NCBI GenBank assembly: GCA_902362705.1
Contig: CABIXK010000003.1
Span: 24,742-88,741 of the forward strand
DNA: 64,000 nt
DNA from: Rikenellaceae bacterium
GTDB lineage: Bacteria; Bacteroidota; Bacteroidia; Bacteroidales; Rikenellaceae
Direction: 5' to 3'
The notes below the pieces were generated by a model. That model made no database searches. It had not been told where the DNA came from and saw nothing but the letters and a program-made list of their open reading frames with translations. The position numbers and the translations under genes are program-made. Positions 55,007 through 61,835 of the stretch are shown one piece after another. Position 1 is the first letter of the stretch. Every line of letters begins with the position of its first letter.

Positions 55007-55944
55007 ACCAGAGCACATTTATAGGATGCAACCAACGATTCGTAGTAGGGGCGCTCGCTCGCGTCGAGCAGCGGACGGAGGGCCCCCGCGCCGTAGGCCT
55101 CGCGGGCCATGCGGCGCAGCAGCGCCCGGCGCCCGGCCCGCTCCATGGAGGCGACACGCTCGGACACCCCGCGCCCGTCGAGCGGGCGGCGCAGCGAGCA
55201 GAGGGCATGCAGCGCCTCGCAGGCCAGCTCCTCGGAGGACTCCTCGGCCACCAAGCGCAGCAGGTAGGGCTCGGCCTCCTCGACGGCGAACTCGCGCACG
55301 ATGCCCAGTCCCACGCGGCGCAGGTTCGACTGCGGGGCCCGCAGCAGCGGCTCGTAGGCGATGGGCAGCACGCCGCGCCGCAGCTCGGCGAGGATGCGGG
55401 CCACCTCGGCGGCCGTGAACGCGCGCGGATAGGCCGCCATGGCGCGCAGCGCCGTCTCGGGCTGCGCCGTGATGCGGATCATGAGCGCCTGGAAGGCCAC
55501 GGCGCGGTGGGACGAGCGCAGGTAGCGCTCCGTCTGCCGCACCGTACGCGGCGCTACGGGCAGCATGGCCAGCAGGGCGAGGTAGCGGGCACGGTCGTAT
55601 CCGCGCGCACGGCGGGCACGGCGCAGCAGCCAGCCGTCGAGGTCATAGGCGCGGACGATGCGGCGCAGCGGCCCGGCATCGAGGCCGTAGGTGGCGGCCA
55701 GCACGCCGGAGAGCGTCCGGGCGAGCAGCAGCCGCGCACCGGGCCGCGAGAGTTCGGGGAAGCGGGGCACCGAGTCCTCGCCCTCGAGCGCCAGCATCGT
55801 CAGACGCAGGTAGCGCTGGCCGAGCGTCGCCAGGTCGTTGGCCCGGCGGCGGGCGCGGAGCATCCCCGCGGCGCGGCCGGCCAGAAGGAGCGCGACGGCT
55901 GCCGCCGCCAGAGCCGTATAGACGATATAGAGCGTGTCGATCAT
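55003..55944 (-). CDS. Membrane-anchored HEAT-like helical repeat protein
   Basis: 313 residues. One N-terminal membrane helix (TLYIVYTALAAAAVALLLAG), then helical pairs typical of HEAT-like repeats: LRRVGLGIVREFAVEEAEPYL, LVAEESSEELACEALHALCSL and RRALLRRMAREAYG. The region from ~60 to 300 is rich in Arg, Ala and Leu. It overlaps both neighbours by 4 bp, so the three proteins are made together, probably as a complex at the inner membrane (inference). Confidence 0.7.
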   Translation of the reverse strand: MIDTLYIVYTALAAAAVALLLAGRAAGMLRARRRANDLATLGQRYLRLTMLALEGEDSVPRFPELSRPGARLLLARTLSGVLAATYGLDAGPLRRIVRAYDLDGWLLRRARRARGYDRARYLALLAMLPVAPRTVRQTERYLRSSHRAVAFQALMIRITAQPETALRAMAAYPRAFTAAEVARILAELRRGVLPIAYEPLLRAPQSNLRRVGLGIVREFAVEEAEPYLLRLVAEESSEELACEALHALCSLRRPLDGRGVSERVASMERAGRRALLRRMAREAYGAGALRPLLDASERPYYESLVASYKCALV

Positions 55945-56312
55945 ATGCGGGTGTCGATAATGCCGGCCACCTTGGCGTAGAGGCGCTGCAGGTTCACGGG
56001 AAAGGTCATGTACTGGTCGACTCCGTTTTCGAGCAGTCCCAGCACCGTCTGCTCGGCATGCTGCCACGCCACGACCACCAGCTTGGGACGCCGCACGCCG
56101 CCCGAACGCAGCACCGCAGCCTCGCGGCCGCCGCCCAGCAGGGGCGCGGCGCCCAGCAGGAGGATGCAGTCCAGCTGCGTGCGGTCGGCCACGCGGGCCG
56201 CGCCTTCGGCATCGGCCGTGCAGTGGATCGCGGCGGGAAGGTCTTTCAGTGCGAAGCGGACCATCTCGCGCAGGAAGTTGTCTCGGGATACGATCAGTAT
56301 GTTTCTCTCCAT
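55941..56312 (-). CDS. Pseudo-receiver (response-regulator-like) protein
   Basis: 123 residues with the CheY-like order of strands: RNILIVSRDNFLREMVRFAL, LDCILLLGAAPLLGG, PKLVVVAWQHAE, and LENGVDQYMTFPVNLQRLYA. All three key sites are changed. The acidic pair after strand 1 is Ser-Arg, the phospho-Asp after strand 3 is Gly, and the Lys before the cis-Pro is Phe (MTFPVN in place of the usual xKPF). So it should not be phosphorylated. First gene of the operon; ATG 56312 is preferred over an upstream extension that reads into the intergenic region. Confidence 0.75.
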   Translation of the reverse strand: MERNILIVSRDNFLREMVRFALKDLPAAIHCTADAEGAARVADRTQLDCILLLGAAPLLGGGREAAVLRSGGVRRPKLVVVAWQHAEQTVLGLLENGVDQYMTFPVNLQRLYAKVAGIIDTRI

Positions 56313-56399
56313 AGCCGTTTGCGCCGGCCTGTGCCGGCAACGTCCGCGGTACGAGAATCGTGCCAAAGCGCGGGCGACGAAAAAAAACGGGCGGATGTG

Positions 56400-56429
56400 T
56401 TGTTCGTAAGATTATTATGCGTATATTTG
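56400..56429 (+). promoter_or_regulatory. Promoter of rplU-rpmA
   Basis: TTG (56400-56402), 19 bp, TATATTTG (56422-56429), 38 bp upstream of the rplU start. Consensus boxes and spacing. Confidence 0.75.
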
Positions 56430-56467
56430 CACTCCGAAATTATGTTCCAATACATAAATCGACTTAA

Positions 56468-56779
56468 ATGTACGTTATAGTAGAGATTGCAGGTCAGCAG
56501 TTTAAGGCTGAAAAGGGTCGTAAGCTTTATGTCCACCGTCTTCAGGGCGAGGAGAACTCGTCCGTAAGCTTCGACAAGGTCCTGCTCACAGACAACGACG
56601 GTCAGGTTAAAGTCGGCGCACCTGTAGTAGAAGGCGCCGCAGTGAAGTGCAAGATCCTGAAGCACCTGAAGGACGACAAGGTCCTCGTCTTCAAGAAGAA
56701 GCGCCGCACGGGATATCAGAAGTGCAACGGGCACCGTCAGTGCCTCACGCAGATTCTGGTGGAGGAAATCGTTGCGTAA
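56468..56779 (+). CDS. rplU: 50S ribosomal protein L21
   Basis: 103 residues. [24 protein letters not shown] at the N-terminus (first part [16 protein letters not shown]) and the C-terminal [16 protein letters not shown] are diagnostic of bacterial L21. Codon use is less GC-biased than the surroundings, as expected for a highly expressed gene. It forms the standard pair with rpmA, 21 bp downstream. Confidence 0.98.
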   Translation: MYVIVEIAGQQFKAEKGRKLYVHRLQGEENSSVSFDKVLLTDNDGQVKVGAPVVEGAAVKCKILKHLKDDKVLVFKKKRRTGYQKCNGHRQCLTQILVEEIVA

Positions 56780-56800
56780 CCCTTTAAAAACTGAATCAAC

Positions 56801-57061
56801 ATGGCACACAAGAAAGGTGTAGGTAGCTCGAAGAACGGCCGTGAGTCGGAGAGCAAGCGACTCGGCATCAAATTGTTCGGCGGTCAGTTCGCAAAGGCGG
56901 GCAACATCATCGTTCGCCAGCGCGGCACGGTGCACAACCCCGGTGAGAACGTAGGTATGGGCAAGGACCACACCCTCTTCGCACTCGTCGACGGAACCGT
57001 AGGGTTCTGCAAGAAGGGCGAGGGCAAGTCCTACGTGAGCGTAACGCCCCTGAGCGAGTAA
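56801..57061 (+). CDS. rpmA: 50S ribosomal protein L27
   Basis: 86 residues. [20 protein letters not shown] with no Firmicutes-type cleavable extension, followed by [17 protein letters not shown] and [19 protein letters not shown]. Follows rplU in the same transcript and is closed by the terminator at 57103-57134. Confidence 0.98.
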   Translation: MAHKKGVGSSKNGRESESKRLGIKLFGGQFAKAGNIIVRQRGTVHNPGENVGMGKDHTLFALVDGTVGFCKKGEGKSYVSVTPLSE

Positions 57062-57102
57062 CACGTTCGCCTCTTCGCAAGAAGAGAATCGGATAAGCGA
57101 CG

Positions 57103-57134
57103 GCGGCTCTTCCACTGCGGAAGGGCCGCTTTTT
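57103..57134 (+). terminator. Terminator of rplU-rpmA
   Basis: GCGGCTCTTCC, loop ACTGC, GGAAGGGCCGC, then five T. 11 bp stem with one G-T pair, 41 bp behind the rpmA stop. The following ~125 bp up to the tRNA promoter hold nothing recognisable. Confidence 0.85.
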
Positions 57135-57262
57135 CGTTGTGCGCCTCTCTGCCTCTGCCTCTTCTGCCCTCGCTCTCCCCTGCCGCAGCCCTGCCTCCGC
57201 CCTGCCGCAGCGACGGGGCGCGTCGTTTTTTTCGCAACGGCCCGCATTTATCGAAACTCCGC

Positions 57263-57293
57263 TTGCGGCAATCCGAAAAATGTATTACCTTTG
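57263..57293 (+). promoter_or_regulatory. Promoter of tRNA-Ser
   Basis: TTG (57263-57265), 20 bp, TACCTTTG (57286-57293), 14 bp before the first base of the tRNA. Full consensus. Confidence 0.8.
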
Positions 57294-57306
57294 CACGACC
57301 CGCAAA

Positions 57307-57396
57307 GGAGAGGTGCTCGAGTGGTTGAAGAGGCGCGCCTGGAAAGCTCGTATACGTCTCAAGCGTATCAGGGGTTCGAATCCCCTTCTCTCCGCA
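57307..57396 (+). tRNA. tRNA-Ser (anticodon GGA)
   Basis: Class II tRNA. Acceptor GGAGAGG pairs with TCTCTCC (57387-57393) with one G-T; discriminator G at 57394. The anticodon loop CTGGAAA gives GGA at 57341-57343. The long variable arm ATACG/CGTAT (57352-57368) and T arm AGGGG-TTCGAAT-CCCCT confirm serine type. The anticodon stem CGCGC/GCTCG contains one C-U mismatch (29-41 position). CCA is not encoded. It reads UCC and UCU codons. Confidence 0.95.
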
Positions 57397-57398
57397 AA

Positions 57399-57434
57399 GC
57401 GACGACGGATCGATGATCCGCCGTCGCTTTTTTT
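57399..57434 (+). terminator. Terminator behind tRNA-Ser
   Basis: GCGACGACGGATC, loop GAT, GATCCGCCGTCGC, then seven T. 13-position stem with one A-C mismatch, immediately behind the tRNA. From 57435 to the NTF2-like gene end (57579) there are only CCGGC-rich short repeats. Confidence 0.9.
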
Positions 57435-57578
57435 CGCGCGGCCCGGCACCCGCAATTCAGTCTGCGACCGGACGGCAGCGGGCGGAAAACGACCGACATT
57501 CGGCAGACAGCCGGCCTGCGACAGACAACCGGCAACCGGCAAACAAACAGCCGGCCCGCCGTGCCCGCCCCGGAAACG

Positions 57579-57962
57579 CTATCGCCGGACGGTGTCGGAG
57601 TTCTGGTTGTAGGCCTTGGCGACGCACTTCCACTCCCCGTCGATCTTCAACAGCAGCAGGTAGTCTGTGAAGTCGATGCGGCCGCCCCACCCCTCTTCGA
57701 GGACACGGACCACGGCCATCGTCTCCTCGACGGCGACCACATCGACACGGGCTTTGAATCCGGCACCGCCGCCGACCGCGTCGACATTACGGTAAAACTG
57801 CTCGATGGAACCGCGCTCGAGCTTCCCGTCGAGGAAGCCGAACAGCACGGCATCGTCGGTGAAGAGCTCGCGGGCGGGACGACTGTCGCCCTCGGCCACG
57901 CTCTTCACGAATTTCAGGGCAGCCGCCTCGACCGCCTCGTACTCCTTGATTGAATCTCGCAT
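57579..57962 (-). CDS. NTF2-like / lumazine-binding-like small protein
   Basis: 127 residues, no signal peptide from the preferred start (RDSIKEYEAVEAAALKFVKS). The cone-shaped NTF2-like pattern is seen: an N-terminal helix, AEGDSRPARELFTDDAVLFGF, then strands ARVDVVAVEETMAVVRVLEE and YLLLLKIDGEWKCVAKAYNQ. This is the putative lumazine-binding/SnoaL-like group; substrate unknown. It has its own promoter (57991-58021) and diverges from an HxlR regulator, which may control it (inference). Confidence 0.8.
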   Translation of the reverse strand: MRDSIKEYEAVEAAALKFVKSVAEGDSRPARELFTDDAVLFGFLDGKLERGSIEQFYRNVDAVGGGAGFKARVDVVAVEETMAVVRVLEEGWGGRIDFTDYLLLLKIDGEWKCVAKAYNQNSDTVRR

Positions 57963-57990
57963 AGCAAACGTTGTTTTGGTGAATCGACCG

Positions 57991-58021
57991 CAAAGGTAAC
58001 GGGCAGCACGAAAAGAGGCAA
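57991..58021 (-). promoter_or_regulatory. Promoter of the NTF2-like gene
   Basis: Minus strand TTG (58021-58019), 20 bp, TACCTTTG (57998-57991), about 29 bp upstream of the start at 57962. Confidence 0.75.
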
Positions 58022-58086
58022 GTACCGAAAAACGATTCATATACCGAATAATTATTGATTATACCTGCGTCGCGGGCGATTATGCG

Positions 58087-58094
58087 TATCTTTG
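58087..58094 (+). promoter_or_regulatory. -7 box of the HxlR-type regulator gene
   Basis: TATCTTTG, 21 bp before the ATG at 58116. No TTTG at 20 bp upstream, so the -33 side is weak. It lies ~65 bp from the divergent NTF2-like promoter, suitable for shared control by the regulator. Confidence 0.6.
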
Positions 58095-58115
58095 CCGCAT
58101 AAAACCCCGAACGAC

Positions 58116-58469
58116 ATGTACGAAAGGAAAATCCCCGTGGACATGAGCTGCCCGCTGCGGCTGACGATGAGCCTGATCGACTCGAAATGGAAATCGTGCA
58201 TACTGGACGAGCTGCGCGACAGGGCGCTGCGGCCGAGCGAACTCCACAAGGCGCTGCCCGAGGCGACGCCCCGCGTGCTCGACCTGCAGCTCAAGGAGCT
58301 GGTGGAGGACGGTCTGGCGACCAAAACCATCTTTCCCGAACTGCCGCCCCGCTCGCAGTACGCCATCACGGAGCTGGGAAGGTCGCTGCTGCCCATCCTC
58401 GACGCCATGATCGAGTGGGGCGAGAAAAACGCGGCGGTATTCGAGCGGAAATACGGCGCGCGGCCGTAG
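58116..58469 (+). CDS. HxlR family transcriptional regulator
   Basis: 117 residues, winged helix-turn-helix. MSCPLRLTMSLIDSKWKSCI carries the family Cys followed by the IxxKW motif. LRPSELHKALPEATPRVLDLQLKEL is the recognition part, then DGLATKTIF and SQYAITELGRSLLPILDAM. HxlR/YodB-type regulators often sense electrophiles or disulfide stress through this Cys. Divergent from the NTF2-like gene, its likely target. A TTG at 58092 could extend it by eight codons but would start inside the -7 box. Confidence 0.92.
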   Translation: MYERKIPVDMSCPLRLTMSLIDSKWKSCILDELRDRALRPSELHKALPEATPRVLDLQLKELVEDGLATKTIFPELPPRSQYAITELGRSLLPILDAMIEWGEKNAAVFERKYGARP

Positions 58470-58584
58470 CCGACCGCCAGAAAGGCCCCGAGGAGGTCGC
58501 AAACCCGCCGCTCTTATAAACATAGGTGCCCGATTTTTTCGGAAGTTTTTTTATTAGAAATTAGGTTTATTTTATAAACTACTT

Positions 58585-58592
58585 TATATTTG
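58585..58592 (+). promoter_or_regulatory. -7 box before the 2TM gene
   Basis: TATATTTG, 30 bp upstream of the ATG at 58622, preceded by an AT-rich stretch (58530-58584). No strict TTTG at 20 bp. 58470-58621 otherwise holds no gene. Confidence 0.6.
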
Positions 58593-58621
58593 CAAAAGAC
58601 AAGCAACCCAATCCCAGCCCT

Positions 58622-58831
58622 ATGGAAACCTACCCCACCTCCGAACAGCGCCGGCGCCGCTTCACGCGCTACTTCGTCCGCCGCCTCGCCGACTACGTGA
58701 TCGTCTGTGGCTTTCTCGCCCTGGTCAACTGGCAGACCTCGCCCCACACGTGGTGGGTCGCCTGGGTCGCCGCCGGATGGGGGCTCCACATCGCCCTGCT
58801 CGGCATCCGCCGCCTGACCGACTGCGACTAG
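58622..58831 (+). CDS. Small 2TM-domain membrane protein
   Basis: 69 residues. Basic N-terminus (SEQRRRRFTRYFVRRLADY), then two hydrophobic segments (VIVCGFLALVNW; WWVAWVAAGWGLHIALLGI). This is the 2TM domain type that occurs alone or fused to histidine kinases and LytTR regulators in Bacteroidetes. Function unknown. The DUF2141 gene follows after 73 bp in the same direction. Confidence 0.8.
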   Translation: METYPTSEQRRRRFTRYFVRRLADYVIVCGFLALVNWQTSPHTWWVAWVAAGWGLHIALLGIRRLTDCD

Positions 58832-58904
58832 GAGCGCGACTACCGCCACAGACCCGAAAGCAACCCGAAAAAGATTCGAAAACAACCCGCAAATCCCGAC
58901 AAGC

Positions 58905-59324
58905 ATGAAAACGAAAAAAAGCCTTCTGCTCGCGCTCGCCCTCCTGGGGAGCTGCGCCGCAACGCTGCACGCCAAATCGCTGAAAGTACGCATCGTCAAC
59001 CTCCGCTCAGACCAGGGAGCCGTGCTCTACGTAGCCATGAAGGGCGACATCACGAAGGGCGTGAAGAGCGACGCCCGACCGCTCTGCGGCCGCGCCGTGC
59101 CCGAGCGGGGCGCGGTCGAGTTCTCGTTCGACGCGATCGAGGCAGACAGCATCGCCGTGAGCATCTTCCACGACGAAAACGGCAACTTCCGCCTCGACCG
59201 CGAGGAGGGCCGCCCGGCCGAAGGGTGCCTCCACCTCACGATCGCGCTGCCCGACGCCGAGAACACCGCCGAGCTGGAGCTCCGCTACGACTTCGGCCGC
59301 ACCGACAACGAAAAAACGAAATAA
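58905..59324 (+). CDS. DUF2141 exported protein
   Basis: 139 residues. Signal peptide (KTKKSLLLALALLGSCAATLHA). Mature part has the DUF2141 beta-sandwich pattern: LKVRIVNLRSDQGAVLYVAM, an internal basic loop, and the strongly typical SIFHDENGNFRLD, followed by a final strand TAELELRYDF. The HDENGN segment may bind a metal, but the function of the family is unknown. Periplasmic. Confidence 0.85.
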   Translation: MKTKKSLLLALALLGSCAATLHAKSLKVRIVNLRSDQGAVLYVAMKGDITKGVKSDARPLCGRAVPERGAVEFSFDAIEADSIAVSIFHDENGNFRLDREEGRPAEGCLHLTIALPDAENTAELELRYDFGRTDNEKTK

Positions 59325-59358
59325 ATTGAGTAACTTCACCCTCCGAAATCCGCATCGC

Positions 59359-59964
59359 ATGAAAGAGAAGGAACTGAACGCCGCCGAGAGCGTCGAACTG
59401 ATCGCCCGCATGATCGACAACACGCGCCGGCACCTGGAGCGCAACGCCGGAATGCCCTTTCTGGTGTGGGGCTACGCCACGGTCGCCACCACAGCGGCCG
59501 TCGCCGCGGCCCTGCTCCGCACGGGCGACCCGCGCTGGCACTGGCTTTGGCTTGCCATCCCGCTGCTGGGGTGGGCGGGCATGCTGGTCGCACAGCGCCG
59601 GCAGGGCGAGCGCCACGTACGCACATTCATCGACCGCGTGGTCTCCCACATCTGGACCGTCTTCGGCATCGCCTCGTGGGCCGTGGTGCTGCCGGCGTTC
59701 CTCGGCACGGCCGAGCGCATGCCCGTGCTCCCCGTCATCCTGCTGCTCATGGGCATGGGCACGACGCTCACGGGGCTGGTGATCCGCTTCCGCCCGCTCA
59801 CCGCCGGCGGTATCGTCGCCATCGTGCTCTCCCCCGCCCTGCTCGCGGCGCCGGACTTGTGGAACCCGCTGCTCTTCGGCGCAGGCTTCGCACTGATGAT
59901 GATCGTGCCGGGACACATCCTCAACTACCGCTCCAACCGCCCGAAAGACGCCCGCCATGAATAA
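59359..59964 (+). CDS. Five- to six-helix membrane protein, regulated-cassette member 1
   Basis: 201 residues. A short cytosolic start (KEKELNAAESVELIARMIDNTRRHLERN) then hydrophobic segments at ~35-55, 62-80, 100-122, 128-145, 150-168 and 172-188. The AxESxxLIxxMIxxT start is common to small Bacteroidetes membrane proteins encoded before a winged-helix regulator (from memory). Function unknown. ATG 59359 is preferred to a TTG at 59326. Its stop overlaps the next gene by 8 bp. Confidence 0.75.
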   Translation: MKEKELNAAESVELIARMIDNTRRHLERNAGMPFLVWGYATVATTAAVAAALLRTGDPRWHWLWLAIPLLGWAGMLVAQRRQGERHVRTFIDRVVSHIWTVFGIASWAVVLPAFLGTAERMPVLPVILLLMGMGTTLTGLVIRFRPLTAGGIVAIVLSPALLAAPDLWNPLLFGAGFALMMIVPGHILNYRSNRPKDARHE

Positions 59965-60559
59965 CCCCGAAACCGCACATGGCGCATCGGAACGAGGCGC
60001 CGCTCCCCGCCTCGACTTCGTGCGCAGCACGCTCTTCTTCGGCGCCGGGTGGATCGCCCTGGCCGCCGGCATCGCCGAGTGGCTCCTCGCCCGCTACACC
60101 GCTGCAGGGCACACAGCCATGCTCGTCTGGCTCCCGGCCGCGATCGCGGGCTACGCACTGGTCATCGTCTGGTGCAAGCGCCGCCGCACCGTGACCCCGG
60201 CCGACCGAACGCTGCTCGACGCCTGGCTCTACGCCCCGGCGATCGCGAGCTACGTAGCCATCTACACCTACCGCATCGGACTCCCGCCCGCCGGCTTCCT
60301 CGTGCTGGGGCTATCGGTCTCCACGGCGCTCACCGCCGAGCAGTTCCGGCGCCGCGACGCCAACCGCTCGAACCAGGGCGGGTCGCTCGTCGCACTGGGG
60401 ATGGCCTCGCTGGCCGGCACGTTCCTGGCGGCTCAAATCTTCGTCGCCGCGGCCGAAGGAGAGCCGCTCGCGCGCTTTCTGTGTACCCTCGCGGCGCTCG
60501 CCATCGTGCTCTTCGGCACAGGCGGCGTGCTCCGCCACAACGAACGCCGCCATGTTTAA
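59957..60559 (+). CDS. Six-helix membrane protein, regulated-cassette member 2
   Basis: 200 residues with about six hydrophobic segments (first FFGAGWIALAAGIAEWLLA; last ARFLCTLAALAIVLFGTGGV). No family recognised. It overlaps its neighbours on both sides by 8 bp, so it is expressed with the membrane protein before it and the regulator after it. Confidence 0.75.
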   Translation: MNNPETAHGASERGAAPRLDFVRSTLFFGAGWIALAAGIAEWLLARYTAAGHTAMLVWLPAAIAGYALVIVWCKRRRTVTPADRTLLDAWLYAPAIASYVAIYTYRIGLPPAGFLVLGLSVSTALTAEQFRRRDANRSNQGGSLVALGMASLAGTFLAAQIFVAAAEGEPLARFLCTLAALAIVLFGTGGVLRHNERRHV

Positions 60560-60833
60560 GCCGCTCGATCCGCTGCTGCACTCCGAGCTGCGGCTGGCCG
60601 TGATGTCGCTCCTCGTAGGGGTCGAAAGCGCCGACTTCGTATACCTCCGGCAGCAGACGGGCGCCACGGCGGGCAACCTCTCCGTGCAGATCGACAAACT
60701 CTCGAAGGCGGGCTATATCGCCGTGGAGAAGAGCTTCCGCGGCAAGATGCCCCGCACCGTGTGCCGCATCACCGAGACGGGGCGCGAGGCCTTCGCCGCC
60801 TACGTCGAGGCGCTGCGGAGCTACATCCCGTAG
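60552..60833 (+). CDS. Winged-helix transcriptional regulator (HTH_34-like)
   Basis: 93 residues, a single winged-helix domain. LDPLLHSELRLAVMSLLVG, VYLRQQTGATAGNLSVQIDKL (recognition helix), SKAGYIAVEKSFRGKMPRT (wing) and ITETGREAFAAYVEAL. Similar one-domain regulators are found last in Bacteroidetes cassettes and probably repress their own operon. Closed by the terminator at 60860. Confidence 0.88.
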   Translation: MFKPLDPLLHSELRLAVMSLLVGVESADFVYLRQQTGATAGNLSVQIDKLSKAGYIAVEKSFRGKMPRTVCRITETGREAFAAYVEALRSYIP

Positions 60834-60859
60834 GGCGGAGGTACGTCCTGCCAGATACG

Positions 60860-60897
60860 ACGGGAGGGACCCATTGCAAGGTCCCTCCCGTCTTTTC
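60860..60897 (+). terminator. Terminator between the regulator cassette and lysO
   Basis: ACGGGAGGGAC, 10-base loop, GTCCCTCCCGT, then CTTTTC. 11 bp perfect stem between convergent genes; the T-run overlaps the lysO stop region. Confidence 0.8.
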
Positions 60898-61831
60898 ATA
60901 GCGAGCAGAAGAGCGTCACCAGCCACGGGACGCTGAAATCGAGCACGCAGCCGTGGAAGATCGCCACCACGACGAACTGCGGCCCCGCCGCCCGCGCGAC
61001 GATGGGCAACGTGGTGTCCATCGTCGTGGCGCCGCCGATCGAGACGGCGGCCAGCGGACCGAAGCGCCGGGCCACGAGCGGCGCGAAGAGCAGCGTGAAG
61101 AGCTCGCGCAGGATGTTGCATAACAGCGCCACGGTGCCCAGCTCGACGCTGCGCAGGTCGGCGATGAAGACGCTCGAAAGCGAATAGTAGGCGAAGCCCG
61201 ACCCCACGGCCAGCGCGTCCGTAAGGGAGACGCCGCGCAGCAGCGGCGAGAGGAGCGCCGCGCCCAGGAGCGTCCCCGCAGCCGTGGCCAGGGGCAGCAG
61301 CGCGAGCCGCCGGTCGAGCCGCCGCACCCGCTCCCAGAGCGTGCGGTCGTGACCCAGCGTCACCCCCACGCCGCCCATCAGCAGGCAGAGCACCCAGCCG
61401 CTCGCCTGCGAAGCCGTCGCCGCGAACGGCACGAGGCGCCACGCCCCCGCGACGCACCCCGCGGCGAAGAAGCCGACGATCACCAGACTGCCGCGCAGCA
61501 CGGCAGCCGTCGACCCGCCGTCGGCGCCGCACGCCTGCGGGGCGGCAGCGGCAGCCTCCGAAGCTCCGTCCGCGCGCCGCACCCGGCGCCACAGCGCCCA
61601 CGCCGCAGCGATGCTCCCGGCCACCGAGCCGGCGCAGAGGACGAGAGCCGTGCAGCCCAGCGTCGCCAGCGACCCCGTGACCGCCGGATCGGCCCCCACC
61701 TCGACACCCAGCAGGAAGAGCAGCAGCCACACCGTGGCAGTGACCGCGCGGGGCACGAAGCCGAGGCGCCGGCCCGACAGCAGACGCCCCAGCGCAATGC
61801 CCGCGGCGAGTACGACGAAGAGTTTCAGCAT
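60896..61831 (-). CDS. lysO: LysO-like (DUF340) lysine exporter family protein
   Basis: 311 residues, about eight or nine helices. N-terminal helix pair KLFVVLAAGIALGRLLSG and VWLLLFLLGVEVGADP, and the C-terminal half with GSGFAYYSLSSVFIADLRSVELG, AVSIGGATTMDTTLPIV and VVVAIFHGCVLDFSVPWLV are typical of LysO/YbjE, an L-lysine and thialysine exporter of E. coli. A central ~30-residue Ala-rich loop is unusual but GC-driven. It lies 4 bp behind the AsmA-like gene; the pairing has no obvious functional reason. Confidence 0.85.
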   Translation of the reverse strand: MLKLFVVLAAGIALGRLLSGRRLGFVPRAVTATVWLLLFLLGVEVGADPAVTGSLATLGCTALVLCAGSVAGSIAAAWALWRRVRRADGASEAAAAAPQACGADGGSTAAVLRGSLVIVGFFAAGCVAGAWRLVPFAATASQASGWVLCLLMGGVGVTLGHDRTLWERVRRLDRRLALLPLATAAGTLLGAALLSPLLRGVSLTDALAVGSGFAYYSLSSVFIADLRSVELGTVALLCNILRELFTLLFAPLVARRFGPLAAVSIGGATTMDTTLPIVARAAGPQFVVVAIFHGCVLDFSVPWLVTLFCSL

Positions 61832-61835
61832 CGGA

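Noticed and set aside
57435..57578. CRISPR-like or short tandem repeat array (CCGGC/GACAGAC words)
   Set aside because: Repeats are irregular, very short and without spacers of constant length; GC-biased intergenic sequence is enough.
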